Assembly (NCBI RefSeq): GCF_000006565.2
Contig: NC_031472.1
Span: 3,066,493-3,130,492 of the forward strand
From: Toxoplasma gondii ME49
Lineage: Eukaryota; Apicomplexa; Conoidasida; Eucoccidiorida; Sarcocystidae
Length of the DNA stretch: 64,000 nucleotides
Direction: 5' to 3'
Below, in pieces: positions 11,201 to 24,198 of the stretch. The notes beneath the pieces were generated by a model. It was not told where the DNA came from and did not search any database. It saw nothing but the letters and a program-made list of their open reading frames with translations. Within the stretch, counting starts at the first letter, position 1, and the number at the start of each line of letters is the position of its first letter. The translations under genes were made by a program, and so were the position numbers.

Positions 11201-14200
11201 TTTTCGCACTGGAGAAAGTGAACGGCGAAAACGCACAAATCTCGTTTTCTGTCGCTCTTGACGCCTGGTGCATCTGCAGCAAAAACGTCTCGTTGCTCGT
11301 GCCTTCGGAGGCTCTTTCCGAGGAAACAGAGCTGAAGGAGGAACACAGAGAGACAGAACACCCGCCCAGAGAGTGCTGGCCTACTGGCCAAAGGACGACA
11401 GACGCAGGGAAAGAAGAAGGACGAGGAGCCGAGCCCAATAGGAAAGTGAACAATGAAGACAACGAAGCGAGGGGGATATCCTCGTCCCAGCCACTGGGAG
11501 AGACAACGAGACATGACGCGGGGGTTGAAGATCATATTTTAGACAGAAAAGAACTCCGATACCAACATGCCATCAAAGTGGCCTGTGCTTGGAAGAGGCT
11601 GCTGTCAGGGCGCTCGGAACACCAGGTAACGCTAGAAGTTTGTTGCGTCACCACTGCGAAGTCGTCTTCTACACTTGGATTGCTTTTTTCTCATGCCGCG
11701 TTCGTGTGCGTCTTTCTGATTCATCTTTCTCTGTGATACTTCCTCGTTCCGCTCGTACTTCCTTCCCCTCGTTCTCGTCTCGGATTGCTCTCCCTGCCCG
11801 CTGAGCCTTTACTATTTTAGATTGTGTACGTACAGAAAACCGAGCGATTGTGTGCACGCTCATGGATTCCGTTTCTCGGTGTTAGTGTCCGATAGTCACC
11901 CCAACCAGGCGCAGGTTTTCTGCTCCACTTCGCTGTACCCTTTGGTCTGTGATCTTCTTGAGGATTGGAATGCATTCACTCGTCGTCGCTGCTGTCCCCT
12001 TTCTTCTTTGTTCCCGTTTTTTAGGTCGAGTCGCTCAAGCGCTTCCTGTCGAACCACACCATTGTCGGAGAGTTCGTGGGGTGCAAGAAGAAACAGCACT
12101 TTCTGCCTTACTGGGAACCATCGTATGCAAAGCTTTTTCTGTCTCGCGTCTCATCGACCAGTTCTTTATCTTCATCTTCTTTTCCGTATCTGATTTTCTA
12201 CGCGGCAGTCCCTCACGATGGGTTCCAGGTGTGCTTGCCTCCGCATGCAGCTCTCACCTTACTTCGCGAAAAATACCAGCTGCCGACGGCTCGCATTTTC
12301 TCCTCGTTTTCCGCTTCTTCTCTGGTTCCGTTCCTCGAACAGCTGCAAAGTGTAGTCGACGAAACGTTCTGCAGCGATATGCACGTGGGTGGAGTAGGCG
12401 AAGGAGTGGTCCTCTATTTCACAGGACCTTGTCATGCCTCTGCCTCTTCGCTGTCGCCTTCTGCTTCTTTCGATGCATCCCCTTCGTCTTGCGCTTCTGG
12501 CGAGCACTCCGACGATACGCGCTCCCGTCCAGGACATGATGCTCTGCTATCTTCGTCGTGTCTACCTTCTTCATCCCCTCCTTCCAGTTCATCGTCTTCC
12601 TCGGCTTTACCTGCATCTCTGCCTTCGCCTCCCCTCTGTGTCTTTCCTCTCGTTCTCGGTCTGGCAAAAGTCAAGAGCCTCGGTTACCTTCTTCGTCGAC
12701 GCATTCGCGAGAAGCTTCGGCACTCGATCTCCTCGTTCTCTCTCGTGCCTCTCGCTCCCCATATGCTCGCGGTCTCCGCGTCTCCGGCCTTTTCTTTCTT
12801 CTCGTCTCTCGCGCTACACCACCCTGCGGCTTCTGCCCGCTCCTCGCTGATTCCACATCTCCTCAAAAACCGGCAACAGCTGTCGTGTCGTCAGCGGCGA
12901 AAGCTCCGGGCGCTCCTCGCCACTTCTCTTCTTACCTCGGAACTCAATCCCGAAGAAGGGGGCCTTTCAGAGCGAGCGCAGGAAAGTCCTTCCTCGCCGC
13001 TGCGGTCTGCACGAGGAAGCGAATCTGTGTTCAAAGATGAACGGCAAGCATGCGGAGATCGGAACCAAATAAGGTGGGGGGACGGCAACTCCGAATCCGT
13101 GCGAGAAGCCCGTGAAGAAACAGACATTAACGAGAGCCTGAGAGCGGCTTTCGACCGCATTCAACTTATCGCTTGGAGTCAACTCGAGCGGGGCCAGAAC
13201 GAACAGCAGGAGGCGGGTGAAGGCGAGCCTGACGAAGACAGGGAAAGACACACTTTTTCGCGAACAAGCGCGAAAAGAACGCCAAATTCCTCCGAGACAA
13301 CGCACATCCCGGGGTGGGCAGAAAAACTCCTGACCGGGAAGACAGAGGCCGCCGCGGGGCTCCGAGTCGACGCTGCGTGTGCCGCTCTCACGACAGACCC
13401 TCACATGTGGACATGTTCGTTTTCTTCGCTTTCTGATTCTGAAGAGTATTCCTCTTCTCTTGGCGTCCTTGCGGAACGCTCTGAGTGTTGGCTGATCGAA
13501 TTCGTTCAAGAGGCGATAGGGCATCTCCCTCTGCAGCCGGCTTTCAATCCTGCCGTCGTGCGTCTCCGGTCCCTGGTCTCTTCGCCCTCGTCCCGGTCGT
13601 CTGCTGCGAATCGTGGCGGTATCTCTTCACTGAGGACGGCTCTGCATGCATCCCGGTCTGAAGATGTCAAGGCTGATGGTGAAGAACGAGCAAGCGAAGG
13701 CCTCTGTCGAAGCACGGAGAAGGCGCTCGAAGTCAGGGCCAAGGGCGAGGCGCCTGGGTCGAGTCGGGGCAAGACGCCGGCAACAGAGGAGAGAGCGAGA
13801 ACGAAGGCGCCAGAGGATGTTTCTGGGAGGCAAATCGAAGAAGGAGAAGCCACCTCGAAAATCGCGAAAGCGCAAAGACGCAACGAGACGGAGGATAGAG
13901 GGAAACACGGAGAGACAGAAACGCAAGTTGGGGGAGCGAAAGAAGGGTATGTGGATAACAAGGATAGGAATTCTCGTCTGCGAAATCACAGTGATGTGGC
14001 TGTCGATATCATTCTCTCTCTCACCCGAAAGTACGAGGACGCGCTTCTGTACGCTGCGTCTCTCGCATCTGCTGCGGTTCTAGCTTCAGCTCTGGACCTG
14101 CCGGTTTCTAGCTCCTCACCGTCTTCTACGTCATCCTCGTGCGTTGGCGCTGGAGACCTAAAGCACCAAAACAATGGCAAGAAGAGGTTGTTTGATCGCG

Positions 14201-17200
14201 ACGGGAGTTCCCTTCTCTCTTTTCTGGAGAAGAGGATTAACGAAGAGCGTTTGCGAACAATCATGGAGCATCTTGAGGCCTTCGTCGACCTACGGTTCCT
14301 CAACTTCATGGACGAGGCGTCTACGTTCCGTCTGTCTCTCAAGAAGGACCGGCGACACATGCAGGAAACTGCGTCTGTAGACGGACGAGGGCGAACTCGG
14401 CAAGATCGCGAAAAAGGGCGCACGGAGACAATCTGTGTGGCGAAAGAAGAAACCGAAGAAGGCTCGAGCGAGCCCATCCTCCCAGCCCCGTGTGCAGGGT
14501 CCTACGGAACAGGGGAATCTGAAAAAAACGGAGCAGCAAAGCAGACCCTGTGCATGCTTTCCATGTCTCCCACACCGGTCTCTCGCCGCTCGCGCGACAA
14601 CGCGTGTGAAAACAAGGGAGCAGAGTGTTTGTCTGACTCTCTGTGTCGTTCCTCTGCGCCGTCCATTTCTCCTTCGCTCGCGATCTCTCCCCTGCCTTCG
14701 TGTTCGCCGTTGGGGGTTTCTTCGACTCCTGTTGGCTGTGGTGTTCCGTCGCATGCCGCTTCCTCGCCTCCCGTTCTCTGTCTCGTTGTCCCTCCGCTTG
14801 CTCTGTCGTTCAGCGTCTATCGTTTTTTGAATACCTTCGCAGGATCCCGAGGTTTCCGCCTTGTTGTGCGCCACTGTCTGTTTTACCCGTGTGAAGGTTT
14901 GACGAATTCTGGCCGTCAGCTGAAGAGTGGAAGCGACGCTGCTTCCGCCTCGAGTCTGTGTCGCTCGCCCCCTCTTTCGTCTTCAGATCTCTCGTCCTGT
15001 GCTGCGTTCACGTGCACTCCGTCTTCCGCGCACTCTTCTCCCTCCCAGAGGCCCTCTTCGTCTGCGGCCGTGACAGTTGTTTGGGGTTACGGTTCGCCTG
15101 CGTCGCATGAAGATGAGATGGAGACGCATGCAGCGGTTTCGCTGAAGAATTTAGGCCGGTTGTGTCTTTTGGCGCGCCATCAACCGTCTGGAAGTGGAGA
15201 AGAAGACATGGATGGAATTGCCGAGTTCTCGTCGAACGAGCGGGAGACCGGCGCCCGTACGGGAAGTACCGCTGCAGGACGTCCAACTGGAAAGGTGGGA
15301 GCTGCTTTAGATCTTACAGCGAACGCCGAAAGAACGCGAGATGAGGAGCCAAAGAATCTGTGGGTCACTGCTGCCTTGAACTTCTGTCGAGTCGTGGAAG
15401 AAGACGGAGACGAAGAGGGGAAGAAGAATATGACAGATGGTGGGAACGAAGACGAAGTTGCGATAGAAAAAGAGGGAAGCACCAGCGGCGAACGAGGTGC
15501 AGGTCGGAGCCAGAAAGACCCAGAAGTAAACGGGGAAGAACGGTCTTCTTCTTGTCGCGGTGCCGCCTCTCATGCGCTTGGACAGAGAGGTGTTGCCCCG
15601 ACGTTCTTCAGCAGCCACGCGGATAAGGTGCAGGCGGGGAAGCTGGAGACCGAAGACGAGTTGAAGAAGGGTGAGAATACCCTTGCTGAAACTCTCAGGC
15701 ATGTGGTTGTCACAAGTGCGACCGTCCGTTTCTTAGAGCTGTTCCCCTCATGCTTAACTCCAGAAAGATTTCTCAGTCAAGCGTTCATGCTTCTTCGATT
15801 CTGGCGGTGCTTCCCTACTGAACTTCAAAAGCAAGGAGACGGAGCGGTTGATCCACAAGCTGCAGATTCGTCCCCCTGGAGTTTGCCTCACTCCCTCCGA
15901 AAGTGCGAAGGAGGAGACTGGATCGGAACTGGAGCGTCTTTCTGTTCGTGTGCGTCGATCTCCTATGGGTCGTCTTTCAACGCTCCGCCTTGCCCGTCTG
16001 CTGCTGTCGCGTCTTCGCATTGCCCTACGTCATCCCTACTGCCTCACTGTGTCGTCGGGCCTGCGGAGAGAAAGGAAGAAACGTTGGAGGGTGCCGATGA
16101 CCCAGGTGTCCCTGTGACCTCGACAGGAAGAGCGAGCCAGGGCATTTGCTTGAAAAGCGACTTCTCGAAGTCTTCAAGGTGTCTTCTCTCAGACCGAACT
16201 CCCGCCGCAATTCGGAAAAACCAAATCTTCTTTATTGCCGACTCGCTGCCGCAGAACCCCACGGGCTTCGCGAAAATGCAATGCGTCAACTCCTCGTTGT
16301 CGAAGAGTCAGCCCAAATTCGAAGGCGTGAACGGAATAGGAGTCGAATTGAGTGAACTTGAAGGAGAGGAAACAACCATGAAGGGCCTGCGGCAGTTCGT
16401 GCGTATCGTTGAAGCGTTCAAAGGGAACGTCGATGAATCCTCGTGGCCTGGGAGACCTCTGCAGTCGCCAGAAGGCTGCTCCAGAGAGTGTGTCAGAAAC
16501 GCGTCGCTGCGTCCCCGAAGGCAAAGTGCCACACGAGAAGGAACCGGGGAACCCACCGTGAGCACAGGAGACGACCCAAGATCGCAGGCGGCTTCGACGA
16601 GCGGCCGCATATGCTCTGAAGGCATTCCGGGAAGCCAGAATGGAACGGGGCGAGAGAAAGGAGACACAGTCCAGGGACCTGAGCATCCTGCCGCTTTCCC
16701 GACTCGTCAAAAAGGAGGTGAAAAAAATTCGTTTTCGTTTGTAACGCGTACAGACGAACAGCCAAAATCGGCGCGAGTGAAGAGTCAAGCCGAGACACCT
16801 CCCCTGGCACTCATCACCTGCGTCTTGCCGGTGGGATTCCCCGGGTGCGGCAAGAGCACAGCCCTTATGCACTTTGTACATGAAGCAGTGAACAACTGTG
16901 TGGCAAGAAGAGAGGAAGACTGGAAACAAAGAAGGCTCCGTGAATGCGTCCGAGAGGGCGACCAAGAGACCGGCCAAACCGGAGCGAAAGACGGAATGGT
17001 AGATCTACAGGATGACAGACAAGGACAGAGAGCGTGTGGCAAGAGAAGAACGGAACATCGATATCTCGCCGGTGTCGATGCGACTGCTGATGAAATAGGT
17101 AAGGCAGGAATGAAAGTGAAGCATCGTGCTGCCCAAAAACACGAGAACGGAAAACCTATTACCCGTTAGGCATCCCTTTTGTCTTTGATCAAGTCCTTGT

Positions 17201-20200
17201 CTTCCCTCGTAGGCTTCCCAGAGGACGCAAGCCGTCTGTATGGCCTACATGTGCCGCGTTCGTTTCCGCTGTTTGTCGTAGGTGTGTGTTCGCTGCAATT
17301 GCATGTAGGAGCCTGTCGCCCTCTCCCCGTTCCCTGACGCGCTGTAGAGTGCCCATCTACCTCTGTCTGCGCGTGTGTTTTGTTTCAAACTCTCATGTGT
17401 CTCCAATGTCTCTTTCTGCAGCTATCACCATCTGGAATGCTTCCCCGCTTCGCCCTGACCTGCCGTTGTCTTCCCCTCGCGCGTCGACCTCCTTACCTTT
17501 CCCCCAGCGCTCCGAACAGTCGACATCGTCTGACCTGCGACATCACGCAGCCGCGGCGGCCTCAGGCGAACCAGGGACGGAGGGAAGACATCGGAAAGCG
17601 CGCATCCGAAGCGGGAGAGTTTCCAAACCTAGGCAAGAAGCCAGCGATGTGTGTTTGGACGTTGCAGGAGGTTCCACATTTGGAACAGTGGACATTCTTT
17701 TTTATGTCAGTTCAGATGAGGCCACAGGTGCCGCGCTTCGTCGCCGGGGTGTCCGTGGATGCGTCCCAACAAGTCGAAGCTTCCAAAAAGCCGTGAGTGC
17801 CCTTGAGGCTTCTCCAGGAATCCTAAGTCACCCTCGCCTTTGTGAGGAAGAGTCGTCTGCAAACTCGCAGGTCGCTTGCCGTGCAGCAAGCGGAAGTGCT
17901 ACAGGAGAGAGGACCCCGAGCGCAGAATCTGCAAACGAGCGTCATGTCGATCGTGTCAGGCACAGGCCTCAGCCGCGAGGTGAAGTGGTGGAGGCGGACC
18001 TGGCAGAAGGGAAGCGTGACGGCGGTGGAGAGACAGGACCGACAGAAGAAGACATTCCCGAGAACGTGTTCCGGCCGGCTGCACGGGAAGGAGCAGCTAA
18101 TCTTGCCGCCAGTGTAGACGTTTTTTTCGGTCACCTGGAGGAACGCCTCATGGCTTACTTTCACAAGCAGGAGGAGGCCGGAGATGATGAAGCAGAAAAG
18201 TTGGAGGGTGAAGAAGGAAATGAAGGAAGCGGCGTGGTACCCTCTGGTGTATCAACATTTGACGAAAATACACGAAATGTGGATGCGCAGCTTGTGCAGA
18301 AGGATGGGAACTCTAATTCGAAAGGGCATTCGTCCGAAAATGGAACGCGGAAGCCGTTGAGAGTCCTGGTTCTCATCGACAAAAATTTCCCCGTTGACTC
18401 TGTTCCGAAACAGACGGCGATTCTCCAGAGTCACTGTGCCGCCCTCAACAGAAAGCTCAATCAGGCATGCGCGCGAGCCCTCCACAGATCAGTGAGTGGC
18501 CAGCCGGATTCCCCGGATTCTGTTTCTTTCTCTTCGTCTTTCATTTCGACCGCATCGGACCCAAGTCAAGATCGTCACAGTGACGGCAGCAAAACGCTGA
18601 AACCCATGATCCGAGCGGCAGTCTGCCTGATGACGTTACCACCTGACGCGCGTCAGGATGGGTCGTTGAGGAGCACGTTTTTTCGCCCTTTGCCGTCGAC
18701 TTCTCCGTGTTCCTTTGCTTCTCTCTCTTTTTCGAACTCACCCTGGGCTTTCCCTTGGTCTTTGCCCACGCTCTGCTGCTGTCTCCGGCGTGTGTTGTCT
18801 CGCACAGACCATCCGACACTCCGCTCTCGGGTGAAGCGAAACTGTGGAGAGAGCTGTTTTCGAGCGTCTCCGTGTCCCGTATCTGAGCAGTCTACTTCTG
18901 CTCAGAGTGTAGACCTCGGGGAGTCTCACGGCGAATTCTTTAGTGCGCGTCCAGTGTCCGCTCCTGGTGGCACTCGGCCAGTGGGCGCTTGTGCTGTTAT
19001 CAACGTGTTTCTCTCGTTCGTCGCCATGTATCGCCACCAGTCTCTCGACCCTGCTGACCTTCAAAAGATTTCTGGCGTCGACGCCGTCCTGCCATGCCAC
19101 TCAGTCTGGCTCCCCCCTCTCAAGGAGCGCCCCGCGTCCCGAGATCGTGGCTTGAGAGGCCAAGACAGTGAAGCGACGCAAGAAGAAAGCGAGGTGCGAG
19201 GGATGGCACATGTCACGGACTACTACGGAAAGAGCCCTCGACGAGAAGGAAGAGAATCCTCAGAGGCGTCCCCGAAACGAACTGTGGTAGACGCGTTTCT
19301 ACCTCCGTCAGTCGAAGACGAGTGTTACCTTTTGATCGCAACTGCGCTTCAAAATCTGAGACCCTTTTCCGACAATATCTTCAACGTTCCCATCTATGAG
19401 CGTCTCGTGTCGCTTTTGTTTTTATCTACTGACCGTGGCGAGTCAGCCGAGAACGAGAAACACGTGGAGTCAGGTCACCAGAAACCGAGTTCCTTCGGAT
19501 CCGGGCCAGCAACGCCCGCATCGTCCAGAGACGCCGCTGGCGAGTTGTCGACTCAGCTGGAGGCAACTTTTGAACGTCTTCATGGCAACTCGTCGTTTGG
19601 GTCAACCTTCACAGTTTTTGACTCGGATTGCCATCGCCAAGCCTTCGAGGGCAGACGTCAACGAGAAGGGTGCGGCTCTCAGCAGCCGCAGCAAGAGAGA
19701 CACCGGGACCACAATCGGATACGAAACTACCAGCGTTCAAGGGACGTATCTCACATGCACAGTGGAGACGCGGGGCCTCACCGCTGCAGCCGTGTGGCTC
19801 CTCGAGGACCTTCGGAGGTGCAGGCAAATGTTAGCGAAGAGCGAAGGCAACTGTTGAGAGTGGGTCCCGAGTTCGCAGACCATGTTGAGCATCAAGTCCT
19901 TCGCGAACAAGTACATGATGCCAGCGGACCTCCTTTATCTGTTCACTTGTTGCACGAACATGGAGCGGGCGAAAGTGGAGGCGATGTCGATGGACCCACA
20001 AGTGAAGAGCCGGCAAGCGGCCGCACACGTGAGACAACGGGGGCAGGTTTCATATTGTCTAAGCACCGTGTGGACATTGTTGAAAAGTCGAAATCAAAAC
20101 TAGTCGAGCCCCGTATGCGGCAGGCGTCTACATCTCTCTCCGCTGTCGGTATCTCCGAGTATCAGGGTTCGGCTGAGCCAGTTAGAGCGGCAGTAGGATC

Positions 20201-21596
20201 ATCAGCTTCACGACTGGAAGAGGCGTTAGCCCATTGGGCAGGAGAGGATGAGCAGAAGAAGCAAGATCCACGCCGAGTTATTGAAGTCAAGCTGCCTGTA
20301 TACTTCTGTATAGATGTTGACCGGCATGCTTCGCTGTTGTTTGCTCTCGTATCCTCCAGTCTTGACGCCCTTCAAGCGAACTCCCCACCAGAGGATTTCC
20401 TCGCGGCAGCACAGCGCTTCTCCCAACTCGTCCAAACATCCCTGCGGAATGTCACACGCCTTCACGTGACGTCTTTTTATCTGGGGGGCGGAGATGTGAG
20501 GACTACTCAGCATGAAGTGGAAGTCCTAGAAGCGCAAGCCAGACAAAGGGAGGAAGATGCTCGAAGACGAACACGGTCGTGGGTTTCTACGCATATGCGA
20601 AAAGGGAGCGTTGCTGGCAAATCAGGAAGGTCTCCGTCAGTGACCAGAGGACAAGCAGGCAGTTTGTGTCCCGGTGGGATCGGCAGTTCTGGGAGTGGCG
20701 TCAGGAGCTTCAGTGATTATTCCGCGCGTGATGAAGAACTGCTGGCCGCGTTCGTGGCATCCCGCCGTATTATAGGGCAGACCTTTAAGGTCGAAGTGAC
20801 GCACCTTGTTTTCTTCGGAGAGGGTCTGGTTGCTGCTGGAGTCAGGCCTCTGTGCTCCCTTGTGCTTCTGGATAATGAATTCGACGGGGCCAGCAGAAGG
20901 TCTGGGGCGGTTAGCCGAACAGCCAGTGTGGGCGCAAATCACCTTCAGCGTAATGTTTCGTCCTTGGATCAACAAAGGCGAGGGCCCTCAGCGGATATCG
21001 GCCAGCGAACAACTTCCTCACACCCCGTTGCCAGTGTTGCCGGTGTTCAGTACCCATTACGTGGAGCAAGTCTGTTTCACTCGACACACGACACACACAA
21101 GCTGCTTGTGTGTCGAACTCCAGACTCAAGACGGGAGGAGATGGTTACCAGCAGCAGCACGACTACGGCGATCACTGACAGGTACCCGCACTGCGACGGC
21201 GAGAGTGACACTACGTCTTCTCTCTGTTTTGGAGAAAAGCGATATCCACATATATCGATGATGTTGGCGAGGCACTTGAAGCCACAGTTTAGTAATGTCG
21301 TGATGACGGCCGCAGCGAACGCGCAACGACAAGCGCGGACACAAGGGCTCCTACTGACAGACACACCGCCAATCTTCAACACAGGCGATAGAGACCGAGG
21401 GAGTGAGATGTCCGGCGCAACGGCATCCTCGCAGTCTCTGTTTTCTGAAGTGAAGGAGCATTCATCTGAGAACGCTGGGCAGTGGATCCTGTTCAAAGAT
21501 TTGTTTGTTGCGGGGCGCCGTGATGCAGCTCTTGTTTTTTGTCTGCCGTCTTCATCAGTCATTCTTGAAGGGCCGTTTCTTGCACGATACAATTAG
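8242..21596 (+). CDS. Giant RNL/Trl1-type RNA ligase: adenylyltransferase, kinase, 2H-phosphodiesterase
   Basis: Three exons, 8242-11625, 12025-17098 and 17422-21596, join at phases 0 and 1 to exactly 4211 codons (4210 residues). Visible signatures, in order: ligase motif EKVNGENAQISF with candidate AMP-acceptor Lys992 and following CSKNVSLLV; a later ligase strand FLSNHTIVGEF with Glu1144; Walker A GFPGCGKST at about 2732-2740; kinase-like SSDE (Asp2918) and VLVLIDKNFPV (about 3139); the plant-ligase-like FPWSLPTLCCCLRRVL; and two HxT/S motifs, HVTSF at 3834 and HISMM at 4096, typical of 2H cyclic phosphodiesterases. This is the domain order of plant/fungal tRNA ligases, which open 2',3'-cyclic ends, phosphorylate 5'-OH ends and seal tRNA halves or IRE1-cut mRNA. 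Those enzymes are usually about 800-1100 residues; the excess here is low-complexity insertion. The start fits (ACGATGGC). The domain assignment is fairly firm; the tRNA substrate is inferred. Confidence 0.8.
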
Positions 21597-22738
21597 ATAG
21601 GAGAGGGACGAGGGGCAACAGTCGGACACACCATTCCCGTTTCTGAAGTGCAGATTAGGCACACCCGGTGCCACCAGATCTCTTAGTCGTTTAGTTGCTG
21701 GATCATGCAGCGAGGTATCAGTGTCACGCATGCGAACCCGAAGCTCTTTCAACAGTGTTATGGATTAATCATGGACTTGGACTGTAACAGCTTGTGGATT
21801 CCAGTGCTGTCTAAATAGTTTCAGCCGATTCAGCTGAAGACGTACACCAACAAGTACCATATCCACCCACGCAAGCCCGTATACATTGATGTCAACCGCA
21901 ACACCTTAAATATCCCTGTTCGAATACATGCGTACACGTGGTTACCTGCGCAAGGCGCAGATGTGCTGCCAGTACATGATGCTAGTGCTGTCAGTGGCCG
22001 CCGATGGCAAAGACGTTTGCAATCCTGATGTTTGCATCAGCGACTCCACAAGCTCTCCCTGCCATCATGAGGGAAAATGGATTCAAGATTCAGTTTTAAG
22101 TGGTCGGCGTAACGCGGTTCAAAGACCAGGCACAAGCGGCGGTCTACACTCACGCACCTGCAACGTGTAGCTTAAATGTGTCTGTCGCATGCGCACAGGT
22201 GGAACAGTGGACACAGGGAAAGCACTAGAACTGTCAGGACTGCATTCATTCACAAAAGACCGTGGCTTCGGATTCATCCCTCTTTGCACGATGCCAGGCT
22301 CTCTTGAGTCGTAATTAAGTACGTTAACTCCATCGTGTACCACTGTAACGACCGTTGCAGTAGTAGCGAATAACGGTGTCGAACTGAGCATTCAAACAAT
22401 TTCGAAACTCGGGTACTGCCGCAAATAGCTGCCGGAACTGCGGGGCAGAAAAGGAGTCAGGCTGAAGAAAGCTTCATCAGGCCAGAATAGTAAAACAAAA
22501 CGCGCCCCAGCTGTACCATTCTCAGCAAAAGAGAGACTCTCTCTGCTTCTGAAGGACGGCATGATGTGTAAATAATCCGTTCATTCGAATCAAAGAACGC
22601 AGAGCATATGAACGTCAGGAATCGTTGAAGGCGTAAGTACTGGCGCAGCGTCTCCGGCTGTTGACGACCCAGATCTTGGGTCATGTACTTTTAAAGGAGC
22701 CTGAGAACTTGAAATGCCAAAACCGGAGCCGAGCCTGC
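21597..22738. other. Tail-to-tail gap between RNA ligase and secreted-protein genes
   Basis: Converging 3' ends. No frame here has a family match or splice pattern. It presumably holds two 3' UTRs. Confidence 0.6.
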
Positions 22739-24198
22739 CTATATATTGTCATCTTGCTCGCCAGGACCTGAAGCGAACCCGGAACTCAGGTCACTGTTCC
22801 GTTCGACGTCAGCCTCTTTAGGAAGTGTGTATTCGAACTGAACATGCGAGGGGGCATCGGCCATGAACAACAGAACGTCCCACAGGTTAGCATCCGCAGA
22901 TCTGTCGTGGCGGGTCACAACGCCTACAGCACTGGGGCCATCCCAAGTGCACCCTTGGGGTAGCGCCTGGGAGCCTAAGCTCTTCAGCTCGTCTTCTCGA
23001 AACTGAACAGACCCACGGTAAGCGTCAATTGTGAGACGCGGTGCCCTTTTTAATGTCTCTCTAACCCTGATTAACATCATGCAACCCGGGAGAGTAACCC
23101 ATTTTCCTTCCGTGAAAGTTTCGCGTTCGTGCTCTTTGAGGATCCGGTCGAGCTCCGCTATCCTCGAGATGTCTCGTGGAACGAGATAGGGTCCGGGATG
23201 TAGCTCTAGTTCGATAACGACAGCGAAAACACGGGTGTCTATCACATTTTTCCGTCGCGTGACGACGAAATAGCGCGAGTGATTGTCAGCGATACATGCT
23301 TGTGGCACATCAATGGTCTCCGTCACTGAGACAACCTCATCTGCAGTTTCTAGAGCGAGCTTCCTCCTCACCCAAGAAGAGGCACGTCTAACGTTAGTTG
23401 CATTCCGGACATTCGGTCGTTCAAGGTATTTGACTGTCAGCTGCCCCCTTGCATTGTTCACAGTTACCGACAGGATCTTCGTGACGCTGCCCATGGCATT
23501 TTTCTTCTTCGCTACGTCGAAGCTCAGAACAATCTTGCAGGTTTCAGCGTCACCGTTGTGGAAATCGGGATGAGCGATACCTGTCCAATTCCTGAAAACA
23601 TCGTTATACGCATTCTTCATTGCTTCGCGGGCTACCTTCTCCGCCAGTGCCTTAGCCACGTCGGCGGCACTTCTGGCGACAGTATGTTGCTCAGGATAGC
23701 GAGTCACATTTGATATCGGCTGCGTAGTGGCTGTCGTGGATAATGCCTCACTGCCTGCAGGCATAAAAACAAAGTCTTGTACACTTCGGTAGGGCAACCC
23801 ACCACGATCTGCAAAGCAAAATTCCTGCATCGCCGACCGAATCAACGTAGGAATGGCACCCCGAACGTGTTCACCTGCATTGACATCGGTTCTTCTGTTC
23901 TGATATGCCTGCGGCGGAACAAGGAAAGAATACAAACGCAAGTCGAGTGTGCCGTTCTCCAACGGCACACTAGTGAGGTCGCGTGCCTGTCCGTACCACA
24001 CACACATTGTTCCGCGTCCCAGATCACCTGAATCCGAACGTGATCCTTCCTGGGTGGTAGCAAAGTGACTGGGAGCAACTTACCCTGGATACAGCTCGAT
24101 GGCAAGAACCAGCATGCCAACAGAAAAAAGCCTGTGGTTGTGGCTGTCGTCATTGAGCGACGATATAATTTTGCTCCGTCCGTCATTTTGGTGTGCAT
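22739..24198 (-). CDS. Secreted protein of unknown function
   Basis: Two exons, 24198-24084 and 24027-22739, spliced by a GTAAGT donor and a TTCAG acceptor across a 56-base intron (phase 1), give 467 residues. The N-terminus holds a basic stretch then a hydrophobic core (GFFLLACWFLPSSC), a typical signal peptide. Nearby Met codons at 24186 or 24153 are equally possible starts. The mature part has several N-glycosylation sequons (NVT, NWT, NAT), few cysteines, alternating beta-like stretches and an acidic C-terminus ending in DDNI. There is no transmembrane helix, GPI signal or known domain that I recognise. Its composition suits a secreted, perhaps dense-granule or vacuolar, protein, but that is a guess. 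If the intron is not used, a 148-residue secreted product results instead. Confidence 0.65.

Noticed and set aside
16189..16977. Minus-strand frame of 262 codons
   Set aside because: It covers the region that encodes the P-loop on the plus strand; no conserved motif on the minus strand.
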